This document shows, piece by piece, positions 53,770-62,403 of a stretch of DNA of 64,000 nucleotides. The stretch covers positions 5,456,001-5,520,000 of the forward strand of contig NZ_CP029192.1 of NCBI RefSeq assembly GCF_008642315.1. The letters are read 5' to 3'. A model generated the notes under the pieces. It saw only the letters and a list, made by a program, of their open reading frames with translations, searched no databases and was not told where the DNA came from. Made by a program: the position numbers and the translations under genes. The DNA comes from Streptomyces venezuelae (GTDB lineage: Bacteria > Actinomycetota > Actinomycetes > Streptomycetales > Streptomycetaceae). The first letter of the stretch is position 1. Each line of letters starts with the position of its first letter.

Positions 53770-56700
53770 CGCATGAGCCTCTCCGCCACACGGGCCGCGG
53801 CCCGCCCGTCGTCCAGGTCGCAGTAGGCCTCGCGGAACGCCGCGTACGCGTCCGCGTGCCGGGACGTGATCGCGTCCAGGTCGCGCAGCGCCTCGACGAC
53901 CTCGTGGGTGGAGGCGAGCAGCGGGCCCGGGGCGCGCGTCTCGAAGTCGAGGTAGAAGCCGCGCACGGTGTCGCGGTAGTGCTCCAGGTCGTACGCGTGG
54001 AACAGCATCGGCCGTCCGGTGTGCGCGAAGTCGAACATCAGCGAGGAGTAGTCGGTCACCAGGACGTCGGCGAGCAGCAGGAGTTCGGCGGCCCGCGGGT
54101 GCGCCGACACGTCGCGTACGAAGGGGGCGCGGGCGCCCGGCAGCCGGCCGGACGTCAGTGGGTGCTTGCGCACGAGCAGCACGTGGTCGTCGCCGAGCAC
54201 GGACTCGGCGGCGCGGAAGTCGAGCGCCGGTTCGTAGCGGAACCGCCCGGGGGAGTACGCGAGGTGGTCCCGGTACGTCGGCGCGTACAGCACGATCCGT
54301 TTGTCCGGCGCGATGCCGAGCTCGTCGCGGACCCGCTCGGCGACCTTGTCGCGGTCCTCGGTGAACAGCAGGTCGTTGCGGGGCGAACCGGCCTCCAGGA
54401 CCTCACCTTCGTAGGCGAGGGCGCGGCCCAGGTGCGGGGTGGAGAACCGGTTCGGCGAGATGAGGACGTCCCACTGGCGGGAGAGTTTCGGCAGGGCGTC
54501 CAGGTGGCCGTGGTCGGCGTAGAGGGTGTCGGTCAGGTCGGTGCCGATGCGCTTGAGCGGGGCGCCGTTCCAGGTCTGGACGACGGTCTGGCCCTCGCGG
54601 CGCTCGAAGAAGTCGGGGAGGTGGCCCGCGGTCACGATGCGGCGGCAGCGGGCCAGCGCGTCGTACCAGTCGGCGCTGTGCTCCTCGACGCCCTTCGCGC
54701 CGGGCGGGACATGCGTCTGCTGGTCGTGCGTGACCCACAGGTGCTCGACGCCGGCGCCGCGCCGCACCAACTCCTCGTGGACGGCGCGCGGGGAGTCCCC
54801 GTCGAAGTACAGGACGGTGTCGAGCAGCGGCAGTTGGCGGCGGCTGGGGTAGTGGACGGTGCGGAGCCTGTGCCGCCGGTACGCACCCCGCTCGGACCGT
54901 GAGAGGACGGATCCGGCCTCGATGAACAGCCGGTCGCCGAACCGCCGGTCGGCGGTGAACTCCCGGCCCTGGACGGTGTGGTGCAGGGGCAGCGTGGCGG
55001 ACGCGGACGCGAGCAGCCGCACGGGCACCCCGTCCTCGGCACGAGCGGCCGGGGCCTGTGCGCCGGGAACGCCGGTCCCGCCCGCGCCACCGCCCCCGCT
55101 CGTCCCCGCCGTGTCCCGCAGGAACGCGTACCACCGGCCCTCCCGCAGCGCCCCGCCCCCCGGCGCGACCACCGCCCGGAACCGGTCGCCGTTCCGTTCC
55201 GTCGGCACGGTCAGCTCCTCGTCGCGGCCGCTGTGCCGCAGCACCAGCTCGGGCTCGTGCCAGCTGGCCGCGGTGACCGTGCCCTCCAGGGTGAGCGTGC
55301 CGTCCGCGCCCCATGTGACGCGGTCGGCGACGGGCTGCCGGGTCAGCTCGACGACCAGCCGGCCCTGGTCGTTGGCGGTGGCGCAGAGTTCGCGGCCCGC
55401 GCGTGACGCGTACCGCCCCGGGGGCAGGTCGAGCGTGGCGGCCAGGGACTTCAGCGTGCCGTCGGGCAGGACGAGGTTGGCCTGCCAGCGGTCGCCGTGC
55501 GGCGGCTCGACCTCCTTGGGCGCGAGGTGCGGGGCGGGCGCCACGTCCTCCAGGGCGGCGAGGCGGACACGGACCTCGAAGCGGTCGCCGGTGTGCCGGA
55601 CGGGGTGGTCGAGGTCCGTCTTCGTGGCCGCGTGGGTGAGACGCAGGGCGGTCGGCCGCACGCGCCCCGGCAGCGTGCCGGACAGCACCACGTCGTCCCC
55701 GTCGAGCCGGTGCGCGTCCACCCGGGCCGCGTACTCCTGGATCCGCAGCACGAGGCGTCCCTTGCTGAACCCGAGGACGAGCCGCAGCCCGTCGTCGAGC
55801 TCGCGCACCACCGACTGCGCCGACGCGCCCTCCATGGCCCGCAGCGCGGTCCTGCGCACCGTGCCGTGGCCCGCGACGACCAGGCCGAACAGCCAGTTGC
55901 CGGGCTGCCAGCGGCCACCGGTCTTCAACTGCTCGGGGTCGACGGTCATCTCGAAGCCGGACAGGTCGTAGCAGTGCAGGCGCTGGCGGGACTTCTCGGT
56001 GGCCTGCGGCGCGGCGATCGTCCGGGTCGGGACGCGACGGAACCTCCCCCGGCTGTGTGCCGCCTTGAGGAGGCCGGCCTTCACGGAGTGCCCGGGCCGG
56101 GTCGCCTCCATGTTGCGCACGTACGTGTATCCGGTGATCCGCAGCTTTCCGCCGGCGTCCCACCGGGCCTCGCTCACCCGGGCCACGGTGGGCAGTTCGC
56201 CCCGTCCGATGCGGGCGACCTTCTCGGGCAGGGCGCCCACGCCGGGGTAGGCGGCGCTGCGGCGCACCTTTCCGCGTACGTGGAACGCGCTGCCGTTGGC
56301 GCGCTCGAAGGCGAGGAGTTCGATGAGTTCCGCGGTGCGTGCCTCGCGGACGAGCTGCCACTTGACGCGCAGGTCGACGGGGAGCTCCGCGAGGACGGCC
56401 GGGTCGGCGCGGCGCAGGAAGGCGGCCGTGTCGGTGAGGAACGCCGTGCGGTACTCGGGGCCGCCCATCGGCAGCCCCTCCAGGAAGTACACGAAGTCGT
56501 CGCGCAGGCAGGACGCGTCGTACGTCTTCTTCATCTCCGGCGCGTGCCGGGCGAGGAAGCCGCTGACGTGGGCGCAGGCCGCGATCCGGTCGCGCACGCC
56601 CTTGACGTCGGTGCGGCGCCGGGTGATCGAGCCCTCGCGGACCCGCCAGTAGTAGACGTGGTCGCTGAGGACGTCCACGGATCCGGCGAGGAAGTGCGCC

Positions 56701-57305
56701 GGGATCATCACCGGGGTGTCCTCGTACAGCTTGCCCTCGGGGAAGGTGAAGCGGTGCCGGTCCCAGAACGCGCGGCGGAACACCTTGTTCCAGGCGACGC
56801 GGTCGGAGAGCAGGTCCAGGTCCTCGGAGATGTGGGTGCTCGTGCGCGCCTCGGTCAGCCACTTGTACTGCCAGGCCTGGGAGCGGCCGCGTTCGTTGAG
56901 CCGCCACACGTTGCCGCTCGCGAAGTCGGAGCCGGTGGCGTCCAGGCTGGCGATCATCCGGCCGTACGCGTCGTGCGGCACGACGTCGTCGCTGTCGACG
57001 AAGGTCAGGAACTCGGCGGTGGGGGACGCCTTGCGCACCCCGGTGTTGCGGGCGGCGCTCAGTCCGGCGTTGCGCTGGCGGACGTAGACGAAGCGGGGGT
57101 CCTTGGCGGCGAACTCGCGGGCGATGCGCGGGCTGCCGTCCGTCGAGCCGTCGTCGACGAGGATGCACTCCAGGCCGCCGCGCGCCTCGGGGCCGCCCCG
57201 CAGTCCTGGGCCGTCCATGGTCTGCCCGGCGATCGACTCCAGGCACTCCTCCAGAAACTCCTCGACGTTGTAGATGGGTACGACGACGCTGAGACGGGGC
57301 TGCAC
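53766..57305 (-). CDS. bifunctional GT2 - TagF-like protein with altered HGTP motif
   Basis: Large protein of 1179 residues with the same layout as the 42897-46490 protein. The GT2 domain (~1-235) is intact (LSVVVPIYNVEEFLEECLES, ILVDDGSTDGS, TFVDSDDVVP). The middle ~400 residues are beta-rich with a Gly/Pro/Ala linker. The TagF-like domain (~800-1179) has GSPRNDLLFTEDRDK, LYAPTYRDHLAYS, VRKHPLTSGR and VTDYSSLMFDFAHTGRP, but its HGTP motif reads TWNGAPLKRIGTD, Asn replacing the conserved His and Ala the Thr. GTG 57305 has GAAAGG upstream and matches the MQPRLSVVVP start of its paralogue. Confidence 0.9.
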   Translation of the reverse strand: MQPRLSVVVPIYNVEEFLEECLESIAGQTMDGPGLRGGPEARGGLECILVDDGSTDGSPRIAREFAAKDPRFVYVRQRNAGLSAARNTGVRKASPTAEFLTFVDSDDVVPHDAYGRMIASLDATGSDFASGNVWRLNERGRSQAWQYKWLTEARTSTHISEDLDLLSDRVAWNKVFRRAFWDRHRFTFPEGKLYEDTPVMIPAHFLAGSVDVLSDHVYYWRVREGSITRRRTDVKGVRDRIAACAHVSGFLARHAPEMKKTYDASCLRDDFVYFLEGLPMGGPEYRTAFLTDTAAFLRRADPAVLAELPVDLRVKWQLVREARTAELIELLAFERANGSAFHVRGKVRRSAAYPGVGALPEKVARIGRGELPTVARVSEARWDAGGKLRITGYTYVRNMEATRPGHSVKAGLLKAAHSRGRFRRVPTRTIAAPQATEKSRQRLHCYDLSGFEMTVDPEQLKTGGRWQPGNWLFGLVVAGHGTVRRTALRAMEGASAQSVVRELDDGLRLVLGFSKGRLVLRIQEYAARVDAHRLDGDDVVLSGTLPGRVRPTALRLTHAATKTDLDHPVRHTGDRFEVRVRLAALEDVAPAPHLAPKEVEPPHGDRWQANLVLPDGTLKSLAATLDLPPGRYASRAGRELCATANDQGRLVVELTRQPVADRVTWGADGTLTLEGTVTAASWHEPELVLRHSGRDEELTVPTERNGDRFRAVVAPGGGALREGRWYAFLRDTAGTSGGGGAGGTGVPGAQAPAARAEDGVPVRLLASASATLPLHHTVQGREFTADRRFGDRLFIEAGSVLSRSERGAYRRHRLRTVHYPSRRQLPLLDTVLYFDGDSPRAVHEELVRRGAGVEHLWVTHDQQTHVPPGAKGVEEHSADWYDALARCRRIVTAGHLPDFFERREGQTVVQTWNGAPLKRIGTDLTDTLYADHGHLDALPKLSRQWDVLISPNRFSTPHLGRALAYEGEVLEAGSPRNDLLFTEDRDKVAERVRDELGIAPDKRIVLYAPTYRDHLAYSPGRFRYEPALDFRAAESVLGDDHVLLVRKHPLTSGRLPGARAPFVRDVSAHPRAAELLLLADVLVTDYSSLMFDFAHTGRPMLFHAYDLEHYRDTVRGFYLDFETRAPGPLLASTHEVVEALRDLDAITSRHADAYAAFREAYCDLDDGRAAARVAERLMR

Positions 57306-57469
57306 GCGAACCGGCCTTTCATCGAGCTGTGAGACAGGGCAGATATCGGCATATTCATCCCCTTTGCCCGTTCTCGGCTCCCCGGCGTCAATTTCTCCTC
57401 CCTCGTCCACCCCAACGAGTGACGTTCGGTCTTCGACAGGCGGTGCCCCGCTGGCTACGGTCGGTGTCC
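57306..57469. promoter_or_regulatory. divergent promoter region between two TagF-fusion genes
   Basis: This 164-bp region is AT-richer than its surroundings, especially around 57334-57355. On the plus strand -35 TCGACA (57433-57438), 17 bp, -10 TACGGT (57456-57461) stand 8 bases before the ATG at 57470, predicting a leaderless message. A minus-strand promoter is expected near 57335-57360 but not resolved. Confidence 0.6.
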
Positions 57470-59599
57470 ATGACGCGCTTCTCGGTAGTCGTCCCCGTCC
57501 ACCGCGTCCAGGGCTACCTGCGCGCATGCCTGGACTCGGTGCTCACCCAGTCCTTCGCCGACCTCGAACTGATCGTCGTCGACGACGCGTCGCCCGACGC
57601 CTGCGCGGCGATCGCGGGGGAGTATGCGGAGCGCGACCCGCGCGTGCAACTCGTCCGCCTTCCCGCCCGCGCGGGCGCGGGCCCCGCCCGCAACATCGGC
57701 GCCGACCGCGCCACCGGCGACCACCTCCTCTTCCTCGACGGCGACGACCTGCTCCTGCCCGGCGCCCTGGAGGCCGTCGACGCGGCGCTCACCGCCGCGG
57801 ACTCCCCTGGCGGCCCGGATGTCGTTCTCTGCGCCCACGACCGCGTCGACTGGTGGGAGAACGTCCGCCCCGGCGGCGACGACCTCACCGGCGACCCGCT
57901 CGCCGCCGCCCCCGCCGCCTGGAACCGCGTCTTCCGGCGCGGCTTCTGGCAGGACCAGCACCTGGCGTTCTCCTCCGGCGCGTACGAGGACGTGGTGCCC
58001 GTCGTCACCGCGACCCTCCGCGCGGGCGAGCGCACCGCCGTCGTGGAACGGCCCTGCGTGCGCTGGCGCGAGCGGCGCGCGGGCAGCTTCTCCAAGACCC
58101 CGGGGCGGTCCCACTTCGCCCTGATCGCACGGTACGAGCGACTGCTCGCCGCCGCCGGACCCGAGGACCGCGCCCGGCTCCTGCCGCACGCCGCCGCCCA
58201 CCTGCTCGCCGTCCTCGACGACCCCGGCCGGATCGAGGAGGGCGACCGGCGCGACTTCTTCCGCGAGGCCGCCCGCCTCCACCAGCAGTACGCGCCGGGC
58301 GGCACCGCACCCCTCACCTCCGAGGGAAAGGCCCTCGCCACGGCCTCGTTCGCCGCCTACGAAGGCCTCCGCAAGGCCGAGACCCGGCGGCTGCGCCTCA
58401 CCCGGCAGCTGAAGCGGCAGAAGAAGAAGCTGCGGGCCCGCGCCATGCGCGCCGCCTACCGCGCCGACCTGCGCCGACCCCTCGACCCGCACCTCGCGGT
58501 CTACGGCGCCTACTGGAACCGCGGCGTCTCCTGCAATCCGGCCGCCATCCACGCCAAGGCCCGCGAACTCGCCCCGCACGTCAGGGGCGTGTGGGTCGTA
58601 TCCAGCCGCAACAAGCACCGGGTGCCGCCCGGCGTCGAATACGTCATCGAGGGCTCGCGGCGCTACTGGCAGGCCATGGCCACGGCCACGTACCTCGTCA
58701 ACAACTCCAGCTTCCCCGGCGGCTTCACCAAGCGCCCGGGCCAGGTCTACCTCCAGACCCACCACGGCACCCCGCTGAAGACGATGGGCCTGGACCAGCG
58801 ACGCTACCCGGCGGGCACGCACGGCATCAGCTTCCAGAAGGTCCTCGACCACACCGATCAGTGGGACTTCAGCCTCTCCTCCAACCCGCACTCCACCGAG
58901 ATCTGGGAGCGCGTCTACCCCTCAGTGGCCTACCAGGCCCTGGAGGCCGGCTACCCGCGCAACGACGTCTACTTCACCGCGGGCGAGGACGAAGTGGCGC
59001 GCGTGAAGGCGCAGTTGGGGGTGGACGACGGGCGGACCGTGCTGCTGTACGCGCCCACCCACCGCGACTACCAGAAGGGCTTCCTGCCCCGCCTGGACCT
59101 GCGCCGCTTCGCCGACGCGCTCGGCCCGGAGTACGTCGTGCTCGTGCGCGCCCACTACTTCTACGGCGGCGACGCGGGTCTTGAGTCCCACCCGCAGCTC
59201 GTCGACGTCACCGGGCACGCGCGCGTGGAGGAGCTCTGCCTGGCCGCCGACGCCCTCGTCACGGACTACTCGTCCCTGATGTTCGACTACGCCTGCCTCG
59301 ACCGCCCGATCGTGACGTACGCCCCCGACTGGCAGGCCTACCGCCTCGCCCGCGGCACCTACTTCGACCTGCTCTCCGGGCGCCCCGGCGAGACCCCGGG
59401 AGCCGTGGCCACCACCGAGGACGAGCTCGCCGCGCTCTTCAGGGACGGCGGCTGGGACACCCCGGAGGCGACGGCGCTGCGGGCGGCGTTCCGGGAGCGC
59501 TTCTGCCCCTACGACGACGGGCGCGCCGCCGAACGCGTGGTCCGGCGGCTGTTCCTGTCCGGCGCGTCCGGCGCTCAGGAACCGTCCCGCACCTCGTAG
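57470..59599 (+). CDS. bifunctional GT2 - TagF-like glycerophosphotransferase
   Basis: Enzyme of 709 residues on the opposite strand to the rest of the cluster. The GT2 domain (~1-200) has FSVVVPVHRVQGYLRACLDS, VVDDASPDACA and LFLDGDDLLLPG, all intact. After a basic helical linker (KRQKKKLRARAMRAAYRADL), the TagF-like domain (~340-700) shows YWNRGVSCNPAAIHAKAREL, LQTHHGTPLKTMGLDQRRYP with the conserved His, YAPTHRDYQKGF, RAHYFYGGD and TDYSSLMFDYACLDRP. It is closest in layout to the 40615-42900 protein, but with an active-looking GT2 half. No ribosome site; promoter geometry implies a leaderless transcript. The 3' end overlaps the convergent Stealth gene by 25 bp. Confidence 0.92.
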   Translation: MTRFSVVVPVHRVQGYLRACLDSVLTQSFADLELIVVDDASPDACAAIAGEYAERDPRVQLVRLPARAGAGPARNIGADRATGDHLLFLDGDDLLLPGALEAVDAALTAADSPGGPDVVLCAHDRVDWWENVRPGGDDLTGDPLAAAPAAWNRVFRRGFWQDQHLAFSSGAYEDVVPVVTATLRAGERTAVVERPCVRWRERRAGSFSKTPGRSHFALIARYERLLAAAGPEDRARLLPHAAAHLLAVLDDPGRIEEGDRRDFFREAARLHQQYAPGGTAPLTSEGKALATASFAAYEGLRKAETRRLRLTRQLKRQKKKLRARAMRAAYRADLRRPLDPHLAVYGAYWNRGVSCNPAAIHAKARELAPHVRGVWVVSSRNKHRVPPGVEYVIEGSRRYWQAMATATYLVNNSSFPGGFTKRPGQVYLQTHHGTPLKTMGLDQRRYPAGTHGISFQKVLDHTDQWDFSLSSNPHSTEIWERVYPSVAYQALEAGYPRNDVYFTAGEDEVARVKAQLGVDDGRTVLLYAPTHRDYQKGFLPRLDLRRFADALGPEYVVLVRAHYFYGGDAGLESHPQLVDVTGHARVEELCLAADALVTDYSSLMFDYACLDRPIVTYAPDWQAYRLARGTYFDLLSGRPGETPGAVATTEDELAALFRDGGWDTPEATALRAAFRERFCPYDDGRAAERVVRRLFLSGASGAQEPSRTS

Positions 59600-62403
59600 G
59601 GCGAGCGGACCGGGAAGTACGCCGTCAGGAACGAGCGGATGGCGAGTGCCATCTCCTCGTCCGCCACCCCGCCGTCGGGGGACTCCCCGATGCAGAACGC
59701 GGTCCGGTCGCGGTTCTGCAGGAGCCGTCCGAGCCGCGCGTGGTCGGCGCGGTCGCCGATGTCCACGAAGTCGTACGAGATGCCGGCGGGCACCGCGCGC
59801 CCGGTCAGGTACGCGTAGTGCTGGTGCAGCGAGGAGACCAGCGCGAGGTCGCCGCGGGAGCGGACGCGGCTGCGGGCCGTGGCCGCCGTCTGCTCGGGGA
59901 AGCGCTCGGTGATCTCCTGCATGATGCTGCGGCGCAGCGCGTACGGCACGTGGAAGAAGGAGTGCGTCGTCGTCCTGCCGAACGCCTCGCGCAGCAGCGC
60001 CCGGTTGTTCTTCGCCGCCGCCAGATAGCCCTCGTCGTCCGGTGCGACCGGCAGCGCGGGCACGGACGCCGACGACCAGAAGAAGCGGGCCAGGCCGTTG
60101 CTGAGGAAGAACGTGTCCGGGGTGGTGGGGCGGCCCAGGAACATGTCGTCGTTGAAGTAGAGGAAGTGCTCCGACAGGCCCTCGATGCGGTGCAGCTGCG
60201 ACTCGATGGAGTGCGAGTTGAAGGTCGGCAGGCACTCCTCGGGCTCGGCGAACAGGTCGCGGTGGTCGACGACGGTCAGGCCCGGGTGGTCGCCGTCGAG
60301 CCAGGGCGGGGTCTGGCCCGCCGTGACCAGGTACACGTGCCGGATCCACGGCGCGTACATCGCGATCGAGCGCAGGCTGAAGCGCAGCTCGTCACGGTTG
60401 CGGAACCGCACGGCCCCGCCGTCGGCCGACGTGTCGCCGCCGCCGAGCGTCTCCTCGCGGCGGGCGCGCCACTCGGGGTCGGAGTCGTCGACCCAGGTGT
60501 AGACGGCGTCGATGGGGAAGTCGACGTCCTTGACGAGGAGTTCGGTGAACACGTCGAGCGTCGGGTAGGCGCGCTCCGCCACGCTCAGCGTCGCCGTGGC
60601 GGTCAGCGAGGGCAGCTCGGCGCCCGCGAGCGTCGACCCGAACGGCGCATGGAAGGCGCCCTCGGGCGTCCGCGGCCAGAACCCCACCGTGCAGGCCAGA
60701 CCCGCGCCGTGCCGCAGCGACAGCGTGGTCGTGGTGACCGGCTTGAAGACCTTCACGCCCGCGAGCTCGCCGATGGTGTCGAGGCGTTCGGCGAGGACGG
60801 CGCCGGGCGCCGCGTCGCGCGGGTTGACCAGCTCGGCGTAGACCGGCTGCCCGCGCAGCGCCCCGGCGAGCGCCTTCAGCGCGCGGGGTCGGTCGTCGTC
60901 GGCGACGGCCAGGGTGCGGGCGGTCTCGCCCGGGGTGCGCACCACGACGTAGGGGACGTCCTGCGACTCCAGGGCGTCCGCGACCAGCCGCAGGTTCCAC
61001 TCGGCCATCCGCGGGGCGAGGACGTCGTCGCGCCGCTCGGCGAGGCGGCCCACGGAGCGGATGATCCGGCCCGACTCGTCCGCCGCGAGGATCTCCTCCT
61101 CGCGGGCGTGCTCGTCGGCGGCGGCCGCCGCGTCGAAGGTGTGCGGTGCGGTGGGCCGGAAGCCGCTGCCGCCGGACGCGACACCGAGCGCCACCCGGTC
61201 CGCGCGCCCGCGCAGCCGCCCGGGACGGTCGCGCCCCGCGACGAGCCGCGTGTACAGCTCCTCCCAGCGCGCGGTGACGTCGGCCGAGGAGAACCGGGCG
61301 TACACGCCCTCGCGCGCCGCCTCGGCGAAGCCGCGCCGCAACTCGTCGTCGCCCATCAGCTCGCCCATGGCGCAGGCGAGTTCGTTCACCTCGCCCGGTG
61401 GCACGAGCAGCCCGTCGACGCGGTGCCTGACGATCTCGGCGGGCCCCGTCAGCACGTCGTACGCGACGACCGGCACCCCGGCGGCCAGCGCTTCGAGGAG
61501 CACCAACGGGAACGCCTCGTTGTGCCCCGCGGTCATCAGGCTCAGCCCCGCCTTGGCCCACTCGGCGGCCATGTCCCGGCAGGGGCCGAGGAGTTCCACC
61601 CGGTCGTGCAGGCCGAACCCGTCGACGAGCCTGCGCAGGTGCTGTTCGCGGTGGCCGCTGCCGAAGATCCGCAGCGTCCACTCCGGGTGCGCCTCCGCGA
61701 CCTGCGCGAAGGCCCTGATGGCGTGGTCGACGCGCTTCTCGCCGGTCAGCCGCGCCGCCATGACGATGACCTTGCTCTCGCCGTCCGCGCGCGGCCTGAA
61801 GCCGTCGGGCACCGCGTTCGGGACGACGGCGAGCTCGGGGGCGGTGGCGCCGAGGGACTCCGCGAGCCAGTCGCGGGTGCGGTCGGTGAGCGCGACGAGC
61901 GCGTCCAGGCGCGGCGCGTGCAGCAGCAGCGGCTCACCGGAGGGGCCGCGCCGCTGGGTGGGCCGGTGCTCCTGGTGGACGGTGACGACCCGGGCGGGCA
62001 CCAGCGCCACGGCGGCGGCGAGCAGCGCGGGGGTCGTGGTGACGAGCACGTCGGTGTCGAGCGAGCCGAGCGCGGCCGTCATCTCGATGTCCGAGAGCCG
62101 GTCGAAGGCGTCCTCCCAGGCCGGTTTGATCAGCTCGCTGGGCAGCGCGGCCAGCGTCCGGCACGCCGCGTCGTCCAAGTCGGTCTCCCGCACCGGGCGT
62201 TCGGGTGTGACGGTGCGGTCGACGAGGTGGCGCACCGGCAGCCCGCACGCCTCCGCGAAGAACGGTTCGGCGCGGGTGCGGAAGACGGAGACGACCTCGA
62301 CCTCGACGCCGGGGCGTCCGGCGAGGTGCCGGGCCTGCGTGTACGTGGCGAGCTCGGTGCCGCCCATCTCGTCGCCCCAGCCCAGCAGATACGTGATCTT
62401 CAT
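59575..62403 (-). CDS. GT4 glycosyltransferase - Stealth sugar-phosphotransferase fusion
   Basis: Two-domain enzyme of 942 residues. Residues ~1-395 are a GT4/GT-B glycosyltransferase (LLGWGDEMGGTELATYTQAR, VVPNAVPDGFRP, VMAARLTGEKRVDHAIRAF, and EAFPLVLLEALAAGVPVV with the E-x7-E pair). Residues ~620-942 are a Stealth domain (hexose-1-phosphotransferase of capsule-type polymers): CR1 DFPIDAVYTWVDDSDPEWR (from residue 628), CR2 RFRNRDELRFSLRSIAMYAP, CR3 FNSHSIESQLHRIEGLSEHF with FNDDMFLG, and CR4 near the end. It may both glycosylate and add phosphodiester-linked sugar. ATG 62403 overlaps the upstream gene by 4 bp. Confidence 0.92.
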   Translation of the reverse strand: MKITYLLGWGDEMGGTELATYTQARHLAGRPGVEVEVVSVFRTRAEPFFAEACGLPVRHLVDRTVTPERPVRETDLDDAACRTLAALPSELIKPAWEDAFDRLSDIEMTAALGSLDTDVLVTTTPALLAAAVALVPARVVTVHQEHRPTQRRGPSGEPLLLHAPRLDALVALTDRTRDWLAESLGATAPELAVVPNAVPDGFRPRADGESKVIVMAARLTGEKRVDHAIRAFAQVAEAHPEWTLRIFGSGHREQHLRRLVDGFGLHDRVELLGPCRDMAAEWAKAGLSLMTAGHNEAFPLVLLEALAAGVPVVAYDVLTGPAEIVRHRVDGLLVPPGEVNELACAMGELMGDDELRRGFAEAAREGVYARFSSADVTARWEELYTRLVAGRDRPGRLRGRADRVALGVASGGSGFRPTAPHTFDAAAAADEHAREEEILAADESGRIIRSVGRLAERRDDVLAPRMAEWNLRLVADALESQDVPYVVVRTPGETARTLAVADDDRPRALKALAGALRGQPVYAELVNPRDAAPGAVLAERLDTIGELAGVKVFKPVTTTTLSLRHGAGLACTVGFWPRTPEGAFHAPFGSTLAGAELPSLTATATLSVAERAYPTLDVFTELLVKDVDFPIDAVYTWVDDSDPEWRARREETLGGGDTSADGGAVRFRNRDELRFSLRSIAMYAPWIRHVYLVTAGQTPPWLDGDHPGLTVVDHRDLFAEPEECLPTFNSHSIESQLHRIEGLSEHFLYFNDDMFLGRPTTPDTFFLSNGLARFFWSSASVPALPVAPDDEGYLAAAKNNRALLREAFGRTTTHSFFHVPYALRRSIMQEITERFPEQTAATARSRVRSRGDLALVSSLHQHYAYLTGRAVPAGISYDFVDIGDRADHARLGRLLQNRDRTAFCIGESPDGGVADEEMALAIRSFLTAYFPVRSPYEVRDGS

